This document shows positions 53,141-58,766 of a stretch of 58,766 nucleotides of DNA, piece after piece. The DNA comes from Arthrobacter sp. ISL-30 (GTDB lineage Bacteria > Actinomycetota > Actinomycetes > Actinomycetales > Micrococcaceae), in contig NZ_JAGGPK010000047.1 of assembly GCF_018613855.1 (NCBI RefSeq), forward strand, positions 1-58,766, given 5' to 3'. A program made the translations under genes and the position numbers. The stretch's first letter is position 1. Each line of letters begins with the position of its first letter. The notes below the pieces were generated by a model. The model saw only the letters and a program-made list of their open reading frames with translations. It was not told where the DNA came from and made no database searches.

Positions 53141-53241
53141 TCACGAACCTTTCATGGCCAACACCGGCCCTTCACTGGAGCCATAGTAGCCGGATCGGTG
53201 CCTGCCACGGCCCTCAAAAGGCGAAGCAGCCTATACGCACC

Positions 53242-53298
53242 TTGACTGTTACGCCAGTCACAACATAACCTTATGTGCAACAAAGGTTGTCTACAAGG
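53242..53298 (+). promoter_or_regulatory. Symporter promoter with operator-like motif
   Basis: TTGACT (53242) and CATAAC (53264) are 16 bases apart and would start transcription near 53276. AACAAAGGTTGTCTACAAGG (53279-53298) follows, sharing AAA-r-GTTGTCT with the motif at 48671. It also completes an inverted repeat AACCTT-N10-AAGGTT (53267-53288). A repressor bound here would block the start site. The mRNA leader would be about 170 bases. The remaining intergenic sequence (53141-53450) shows no gene. Confidence 0.45.
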
Positions 53299-53450
53299 CA
53301 ATTTGTCCAGATCCCCACCGCGGATCGTCAAGCATTGGCCCCGAACCCTAGTAACACTCCAGAACATCCGTGCAGCTTCGGCATCCCCCATGTCCCGCTT
53401 CCAGCCGGACCGGCCGGCCTGCACGCATCAGCTCCAAGGAGCCCCCAATC

Positions 53451-54968
53451 ATGGATTCCAATTTCCTCAACATTGCGATAGTCGTGGTCTACCTCCTGGC
53501 CATGCTCGCCTTTGGCTGGTGGGGTAAGTCGCGTACGAAGAACAACAGCGATTACCTCGTGGCCGGCCGCCGTCTCGGCCCGTTCCTCTACACGGGAACC
53601 ATGGCTGCTGTGGTTCTCGGCGGCGCCTCGACAGTGGGCGGCGTCGGCCTGGGCTACAAGTTCGGCATCTCCGGCATGTGGCTCGTGGTGGCCATCGGTG
53701 CCGGCGTCCTCCTGCTGAGCCTGCTGTTCGCCGGGACCATCCAGAAACTGAAGATCTACACGGTCTCCCAGATGCTTACCCTTCGCTATGGCAGCCATGC
53801 CACGCAGACTTCGGGCATCGTCATGCTGGCCTACACCCTCATGCTTTGCGCCACATCCACCGGCGCCTACGCCACCATCTTCGTGGTCCTCTTTGGCTGG
53901 GACAGGGCACTTGCGATCGCTATTGGCGGCGCAATCGTGCTGGTCTATTCGACCATCGGGGGCATGTGGTCCATCACCCTGGCGGACCAGGTCCAGTTCG
54001 TCATCAAGACCGTGGGCATCTTCTTCCTCATGCTGCCCTTCGCGCTGAACGCCGCAGGCGGCATGGAGGGTATCCGCAGCCGCGTTGAAGCCAGCTTCTT
54101 CCAGATCGATGGAATCGGCACGCAGACCATCATCACCTACTTCGTCGTTTACACCCTGGGCCTGCTCATCGGCCAGGACATCTGGCAGCGTGTTTTCACG
54201 GCAAAGACTCCAAAGGTTGCGCGCTGGGGTGGAGCAACCGCCGGTGTTTACTGCATCCTCTACGGCCTGGCGGGCGCCCTGATCGGCATGGCCGCGAAGG
54301 TTGCCCTGGCCAATATCGAGATCAAGGCAAAGGACGACGTCTATGCCGAGGTCGCCACGAACCTGCTCCCCATCGGCATTGGCGGCCTCGTTCTTGCGGC
54401 CGCCGTCGCAGCGATGATGTCCACCGCTTCGGGCGCGCTCATCGCCGCCGCCACTGTGGCACGGGCCGACGTCGCTCCGTTTGTCGCGAGCTGGTTCGGC
54501 AAGAAGGTGGACACCTCAGACTCGGACAACCCTGAGCACGATGTGAAGGCGAACCGCTACTGGGTTCTGGGCCTCGGGATAGTGGCGATCATCATCGCGA
54601 TCACTACGAAGGACGTCGTCGCCGCCCTGACCATCGCTTACGACATCCTGGTGGGCGGCCTGCTCGTTGCCATCATTGGAGGACTCGTCTGGAAGCGCGG
54701 AACAGGAATTGCCGCAGCTGCCTCCATGGGAGTGGGCTCCGTGGTCACCCTCGGAACCATGATCATCCTGGAGATCAACGCCAAGGCACCGCTGGACGGA
54801 ATCTACGCCAACGAGCCGATCTACTACGGCCTCATCGCCTCGGCGTTGGTGTACATCGCGGTTTCACTGCTCAGCCCACGGACGGATCCCGCCGTCATGA
54901 AGGCCTGGACTGCTCGCGTTGCCGGGACGCAGCAGGACGAGGAGAAGGTTCCCGCCGCAACGCTCTGA
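53451..54968 (+). CDS. Sodium:solute symporter (SSS family)
   Basis: A 505-aa symporter with about 13 TM helices. Family marks: YLVAGRRLGPFLYTGTMAAV (TM1b), GGASTVGGVGLGYKFGISG and AAAVAAMMSTASGALIAAAT (TM8 sodium site with the Ser-Thr pair). AAGGAG precedes the ATG at 53451. The substrate is not given by sequence. Divergence from the XRE-cupin regulator and the motif shared with the ureohydrolase operon suggest uptake of a guanidino compound or related amine. Confidence 0.9.
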   Translation: MDSNFLNIAIVVVYLLAMLAFGWWGKSRTKNNSDYLVAGRRLGPFLYTGTMAAVVLGGASTVGGVGLGYKFGISGMWLVVAIGAGVLLLSLLFAGTIQKLKIYTVSQMLTLRYGSHATQTSGIVMLAYTLMLCATSTGAYATIFVVLFGWDRALAIAIGGAIVLVYSTIGGMWSITLADQVQFVIKTVGIFFLMLPFALNAAGGMEGIRSRVEASFFQIDGIGTQTIITYFVVYTLGLLIGQDIWQRVFTAKTPKVARWGGATAGVYCILYGLAGALIGMAAKVALANIEIKAKDDVYAEVATNLLPIGIGGLVLAAAVAAMMSTASGALIAAATVARADVAPFVASWFGKKVDTSDSDNPEHDVKANRYWVLGLGIVAIIIAITTKDVVAALTIAYDILVGGLLVAIIGGLVWKRGTGIAAAASMGVGSVVTLGTMIILEINAKAPLDGIYANEPIYYGLIASALVYIAVSLLSPRTDPAVMKAWTARVAGTQQDEEKVPAATL

Positions 54969-55004
54969 GAGTTCAACTTCTCAGAACCGGCAGGACTTAA
55001 CGTA

Positions 55005-55043
55005 CGACGGCGGTGCCTCCCCACGTGGGAAGCGCCGCCGTCG
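55005..55043 (+). terminator. Terminator-like hairpin after the symporter gene
   Basis: CGACGGCGG-t-GC and GC-g-CCGCCGTCG pair across a 15-base loop, about 35 bases after the symporter stop. A smaller hairpin (CTGAGA/TCTCAG) lies right at the stop codon. Confidence 0.7.
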
Positions 55044-55054
55044 CGCTGTTGGCG

Positions 55055-55120
55055 CCCAAGTAGCTGGCAGTTGTTGCCGTTAATACGGGTTTTTGCGACA
55101 ACAACTGCGACGTAGTTGGG
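55055..55120. repeat. Family-B palindrome (copy B3)
   Basis: CCCAAGTAGCTGGCAGTTGTTG and CGACAACAACTGCGACGTAG with TTGGG flank a loop of about 20 bases. It lies between the convergent symporter and mini-protein genes. Confidence 0.8.
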
Positions 55121-55131
55121 GGGTGGGAAGC

Positions 55132-55326
55132 TTACGACTCCCTGGATTCGTCAGCCGCGCGGTTGACTTCGTCGTCAATCGGGACAACGCGCTCCTCGGT
55201 ATCCAGGACGTCGTCCTCCTCGTCCCAGTCCTGCTCTACTGCCTGGTCCTCAGCATAGTCGTAGGCAGGATCCCCCTCGATGGTGGATCGTCCCGGGCGC
55301 TTTTTGGGTGAATCGGTGGCGTCCAT
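55132..55326 (-). CDS. Small acidic hypothetical protein
   Basis: A 64-aa, strongly acidic protein (runs such as EQDWDEEDDVLDTEERVV) with a basic start (PKKRPGRS). Probably disordered. GGAGG lies 8 bases before the ATG at 55326. The frame continues upstream but without coding character. Unknown function; ends 11 bases from palindrome B3. Confidence 0.6.
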   Translation of the reverse strand: MDATDSPKKRPGRSTIEGDPAYDYAEDQAVEQDWDEEDDVLDTEERVVPIDDEVNRAADESRES

Positions 55327-55568
55327 GCTGCAACCTCCGTCCGGCGGATTGCAGTGCAATCCGCATAAGTGGTGGGCGCTGAGCCGCCCTCCCCTATCAC
55401 CATCTGAACACCGTGCCCAATACCGGTCAAGGTCTCCCAGAGGCAAACCGGAACCTGTTCGCTTGGCTGGCTCTCCGTGTTTGAAAGCTCCCCGGTTTGT
55501 CTGGCCTCCGGGGTTGACTGGCTTCCTCGGCCGGACGAGCATGGGAAACGCAAGGAAGGGGTCTGACC

Positions 55569-55889
55569 ATGAATCACCAACAAGAACCCGCGTCAAAGGA
55601 GCCGGCCGTCCCGCCGGAACCGTGGCCGCCCTTCCCTCCGCAGCCGACTCCGCAACCGCCGGGTCCCCAGCCCGGGCCTTTCCCCGATCCCACTCATCCG
55701 GACCCAAGTCATCCGGGTCCTGATCGGCCCGGCCCCGGGGAACCCTTCCCGCCGCACCCGGATCCAACCGAGCCCGGTCCCATGCCACCGGACCCGACGG
55801 AGCCGCACCCGGTGCCAGATCCCGGTGAGCCACCGCGTCCCGGACCTGACCCTCTGCCGCCCCCGGATCCCGCCACGCCCTGGACCTGA
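55569..55889 (+). CDS. Proline-rich repetitive protein
   Basis: A 106-aa protein made almost wholly of Pro, Asp, Gly, Glu and Thr, with repeats like PDPTEP and PGPDPLPPPD. AAGGGG precedes the ATG by 7 bases. No signal peptide. Codon repetition may itself reflect a low-complexity DNA stretch, so it may not be expressed. Confidence 0.45.
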   Translation: MNHQQEPASKEPAVPPEPWPPFPPQPTPQPPGPQPGPFPDPTHPDPSHPGPDRPGPGEPFPPHPDPTEPGPMPPDPTEPHPVPDPGEPPRPGPDPLPPPDPATPWT

Positions 55890-56027
55890 GCGAGGACCAG
55901 ATCCTGGACTGGATTGAGGTTTACCGAAACTCCTGAGTGAGGAATACCGGCCGAAAATCCGCGGAAATACGCGGTACAGTGGGCGTTGCAATGGGGCCAA
56001 GCAGCCCAAACCAGCCCAGGAGCACCG

Positions 56028-57191
56028 GTGCAAAAGCACGCAGAATTTCCGCACGCAGATTCCCCCGACCCGCATCCTGCCGGCCACAACACACAGGGTG
56101 CAGGCCGGCCGTCCCCCTCTGCAACTGACATCAAGCGTTGGCGCCAATACCTAGCGGATGAACGAGCCGAAGCGGCTGTCTATCGGGAACTGGCCCAGCG
56201 TCGCGACGGCGAAGAGCGGGACATCCTGCTGGCACTGGCCGAAGCCGAGGGGCGCCACGAGGCACATTGGCTTCGGCTCCTCGGGGATGAGGCCGGCAAG
56301 GCCCGCCCCGCTTCACTCCGCAGCCAGTTCCTGGGGTTCCTGGCCCGGCATTTCGGTTCGGTCTTTGTTCTCGCCTTGGCGCAGCGTGCCGAAGGCCGTT
56401 CTCCCTACGCCAATGACCCGGCCGCGACGCCGGCTATGGCCGCGGATGAGCAGATCCACGAGGAAGTCGTCCGTGGATTGGCTACGAGGGGCCGCAACCG
56501 TCTGTCCGGCACGTTCCGTGCCGCCGTCTTCGGGGCAAACGACGGCCTAGTCAGCAATCTTTCCCTCGTCATGGGCATGGCCGCCACAGGTGTCCCGAGT
56601 CCTGTGGTCCTGCTCAGTGGCATCGCGGGCCTGCTGGCCGGCGCGCTCTCCATGGGCGCCGGCGAGTACGTCTCGGTCCGGTCCCAGCGGGAGCTCCTGA
56701 GCGCCACCCGCCCCACGCAGGCTACGTTGTCCGCGGCGCCCTCACTGGACATCGATCACAACGAACTGGTGCTCGTGTACCTGGCTCGGGGAATGACGCG
56801 CGACGTCGCCGAGCACCGGGCAGCCGAACGCATGGGCCTCTACAGCTGCGACTGCGATCCCAGCCTCTCGCTCCATCCGGAGAAAGAGCAGGCCGGGGAC
56901 GAGCACGAGACCGTCGGCACGGCCATGGGCGCGGCGCTTTCAAGTTTCTGCTTCTTCGCCTCCGGTGCGGTAATTCCGATCCTGCCCTTCATTTTCGGCC
57001 TGACCGGCGTTGCCGCGCTCGTTGTGGCAGGTGTCTTGGTGGGCCTGGCGCTGCTGGCGACTGGCGCCGTCGTCGGCCTGCTCTCCGGAACGTCCCCGCT
57101 GAGCCGCGGCCTCCGGCAGCTGGCTATTGGCCTTGGTGCGGCGGCTGCCACTTACCTGCTCGGACTCGCCTTCGGCTCGGTCATCGCCTAG
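56028..57191 (+). CDS. MbfA-type rubrerythrin-VIT1/CCC1 iron transporter
   Basis: A 387-aa protein. An N-terminal ferritin-like domain (DIKRWRQYLADERAEAAVYR ... EAEGRHEAHWLRLLG ... ADEQIHEEVV), whose Glu/His set could form a di-iron site, is fused to a five-TM VIT1/CCC1 domain (FGANDGLVSNLSLVMGMAAT, SMGAGEYVSVRSQREL). The layout equals MbfA of alpha-proteobacteria, which exports iron. GTG at 56028 has AGGAG at 6 bases. No iron regulator adjoins it. Confidence 0.9.
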   Translation: MQKHAEFPHADSPDPHPAGHNTQGAGRPSPSATDIKRWRQYLADERAEAAVYRELAQRRDGEERDILLALAEAEGRHEAHWLRLLGDEAGKARPASLRSQFLGFLARHFGSVFVLALAQRAEGRSPYANDPAATPAMAADEQIHEEVVRGLATRGRNRLSGTFRAAVFGANDGLVSNLSLVMGMAATGVPSPVVLLSGIAGLLAGALSMGAGEYVSVRSQRELLSATRPTQATLSAAPSLDIDHNELVLVYLARGMTRDVAEHRAAERMGLYSCDCDPSLSLHPEKEQAGDEHETVGTAMGAALSSFCFFASGAVIPILPFIFGLTGVAALVVAGVLVGLALLATGAVVGLLSGTSPLSRGLRQLAIGLGAAAATYLLGLAFGSVIA

Positions 57192-57300
57192 GACACGTGC
57201 GACTGCTGTGGACGGCCGGACCGGCTGGTCCTAAGCTTGCTTCTAAATGCCGACGGCGGCACTTACCGCCCGGGGCGCAGTCGCGGTGGCAGGGGGTTCA

Positions 57301-58206
57301 ATGGAACCTGATGAGACTCCGCAATGGCCGCGCCCTTACAGTGCACCCCGCCCTTACACTGCACCCCGGCGCACGGGCCTGAAGCATAGCAGCCTGGCGG
57401 CGATCGCATTCCTTCTCTTCATCATCACGCTGGTGTTGGCCGGGGCCTACTTCAGCCGGGAACTTGACGTCTTTCCGCAGGGATCCAGCAGCTATACGCC
57501 TGTGCCACGACCTGGCCTGCTGCCATTCGGTCAGCGGCATGAACCGCCACCCGGACAGGAAGAGGCCGACGCCCCGCTGGGCCGCCCCGCCCTGGAGTCT
57601 TGGATCAGCGATTCGTATGAGTTCCTGGCAGTCAAAGCAGACGGCTCGCCCCTGACCTACTCGCCGTGCCGCCCCATTCATTATGTGGTCAACCAGGAAC
57701 AGGCCCCGCCAGGAGTTGAAGCCATACTTGAGGAAGCCATCAGGAGGACCAGCCGCGCCTCCGGACTGCAGTTCATCTTCGACGGCACCACCCAGGAGCT
57801 GCCTTCCGATGAACGGCCCGGTTACCAGCCCGGGTCATATGGCGATCGCTGGGCCCCTGTGCTGATCGCCTGGGCCAACCCCCAGCTCGTCCCCAGGTTA
57901 TCGGGTCAGACCGTTGGCCTCGGCGGGAGTTCGGCCATCAGCCTCAGCAACGGCTTCAAGGCCTATGTGACGGGCACTGTGTCACTGGATGCGCCGCAGT
58001 TTGAGGACGTTCTGGCCGAGCGCGGCGGAAGACAGGTGGCCACAGCCGTCATCATGCACGAACTGGGCCACCTGCTAGGACTCGACCACGTCAATGATCC
58101 GGGGCAGTTGATGTACGACGAAGCCTCCAACGTGCGGGATTTCGAGGATGGTGACCTGGCCGGCCTGGCCATCCTCGGCACTGGTCCCTGCAGCAAGCTG
58201 TACTAG
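57301..58206 (+). CDS. Membrane-anchored zinc metalloprotease (metzincin/matrixin-like)
   Basis: A 301-aa type II membrane protein: Pro-rich cytosolic N-terminus, one TM helix (about 32-50, SLAAIAFLLFIITLVLAGAY), then an external domain. The zinc motif is AVIMHELGHLLGLDHV (HExxHxxGxxH), with the Met-turn in GQLMYDEAS 17 residues on, so it is a metzincin. AGGGGG precedes the ATG at 57301; the upstream extension has no homology. No pro-domain with cysteine switch is visible. Substrate unknown. Confidence 0.88.
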   Translation: MEPDETPQWPRPYSAPRPYTAPRRTGLKHSSLAAIAFLLFIITLVLAGAYFSRELDVFPQGSSSYTPVPRPGLLPFGQRHEPPPGQEEADAPLGRPALESWISDSYEFLAVKADGSPLTYSPCRPIHYVVNQEQAPPGVEAILEEAIRRTSRASGLQFIFDGTTQELPSDERPGYQPGSYGDRWAPVLIAWANPQLVPRLSGQTVGLGGSSAISLSNGFKAYVTGTVSLDAPQFEDVLAERGGRQVATAVIMHELGHLLGLDHVNDPGQLMYDEASNVRDFEDGDLAGLAILGTGPCSKLY

Positions 58207-58302
58207 TCGCGTACAGCCTCGCCGGCCCGCGCCGGCATGATCCCGGAGGCGAGGAATCGGGCGCCTGTGTCAGGGAAAGCCGGAACGTCAATCCTCGCGT
58301 GG

Positions 58303-58700
58303 CTATGTATCTCGTTGACTGGCCTTGGTGTGCTCGGCTATTTGTTCCAGCGTCGCCACCCACCCCGTCGAGGTCCTTGACCCTTTCCATGAGCTTCTCC
58401 AGGGCAACAGCCCGAGAGGGCCTGCCGGAGATGAAGGGGTGGTTCGTCAGGACGAAGCAGCTGCCGGCTGAATGGTGTGCCTGTGCCTCGAAGGTCCACA
58501 TTTCCAGGACCTTGGCCGGGCTTTCGATAACTCCGCTGCCGGTCACTCCAGGGTAGAAAGCGTACTGCTCCCAATCATCCAGCGCCCAGTCAACCGGGAT
58601 CTCCACCAGGTCCCGCTCGTCGTCCCCCAGGCTCAAGTCCCCAACACTCACGTCCCCCACAGTGAAGCGGTAAGGGGCGTCCCCATCCAACAGGCGCCAC
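58303..58700 (-). pseudogene. Polysaccharide deacetylase remnant (C-terminal part, frameshifted)
   Basis: Reading leftward from palindrome B4, GWRLLDGDAPYRFTVGD and then PVDWALDDWEQYAFYPG, SAGSCFVLTNHPFISGRPSR and LEKLMERVKDLDG match the C-terminal third of PuuE/allantoinase-like polysaccharide deacetylases. One base too many in a GGGG run near 58365 shifts the frame. In the next frame WVATLEQIAEHTKASQRDT ends in TAG at 58303-58305, the expected C-terminus. The N-terminal two thirds, with the metal site, are missing: the frame runs straight into B4. A fragment, not a functional gene. Confidence 0.8.
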
Positions 58701-58764
58701 CCCAAGTAACTCGCAGTTGTTGACTCCACCGCGCTCATGGCGACAACAACTGCGAGCTAGCCGG
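58701..58764. repeat. Family-B palindrome (copy B4)
   Basis: CCCAAGTAACTCGCAGTTGTTG, loop with GACTCCACC, then GCGACAACAACTGCGAGCTA. It borders the deacetylase remnant and shares loop and arm with the half copy at 156. Confidence 0.8.
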
Positions 58765-58766
58765 TT

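Noticed and set aside
55327..55568. Extension of the acidic mini-protein frame upstream
   Set aside because: No homology and Arg/Gly/Pro shadow-like composition; a good ribosome site decides for 55326.

Overview
The window looks like a high-GC actinobacterial chromosome of the Arthrobacter / Pseudarthrobacter / Paenarthrobacter group (Micrococcaceae). This rests on protein style (Tex with an Arg/Gly tail, MSMEG_6728-type protein, DUF6318-like lipoprotein, BsaP next to bioB), on frequent GTG/TTG starts and ATGA overlaps, and on dispersed palindromes of a kind I associate with this group. The placement is inference; there is no rRNA or marker gene. I found no tRNA, rRNA, CRISPR array, replication origin or phage module.

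Layout. 1-200: end of an IS30-like element that appears to have landed in a dispersed palindrome. 220-8100: housekeeping and small genes (acylphosphatase, lipoprotein, an mscS gene broken by one TAG codon, an X25-domain protein with a histone-H1-like tail, adenine deaminase, an MSMEG_6728-family protein, an atypical SDR). 8190-17240: tex, a CBS protein, an FCY1-type cytosine deaminase, a 1231-aa RecB-like nuclease/SF1 helicase, and an Old Yellow Enzyme. 17365-20390: an ArsR-CDF metal efflux operon, then a visibly AT-richer pair of exported-protein genes. 20657-28183: an NCS1 permease and, divergent from it, a tightly overlapping biotin operon bioB-bsaP-bioA-bioF-bioD that ends in a cytochrome P450 whose K-helix lacks the ExxR pair. 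28206-33791: a SipW-type signal peptidase with three candidate substrates, an Hpt-like protein without the phospho-histidine, and a divergent response regulator / histidine kinase pair.

33860-38275 is a small defence region: a frameshifted vsr, a PLDc_N-type membrane protein and mcrC/mcrB. 38351-45534 reads leftward: a heterodimeric ABC exporter, a thioesterase, cutC and a DUF5107-like protein. 45838-54968 appears to be a guanidino-compound / nitrogen region: a ureohydrolase and a ThDP decarboxylase-like enzyme in one operon, Amt, an APC permease, an XRE-cupin regulator and a divergent sodium:solute symporter. Similar motifs overlap the promoters of the ureohydrolase operon and the symporter, so they may form one regulon. 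55055-58766 holds an acidic mini-protein, a Pro-rich ORF, an MbfA-type rubrerythrin/VIT fusion, a membrane-anchored metzincin and a decayed polysaccharide deacetylase cut off at another palindrome.

Three dispersed repeat families occur: A (perfect stem up to 25 bp, all three copies at gene 3' ends), B (four copies, one apparently IS-interrupted, one marking a gene break) and C (a 22-bp motif, two copies). The candidates most worth following up are the ExxR-less P450 in the biotin operon, the SipW export cluster with its intra-operon hairpin, and the proposed guanidino regulon.
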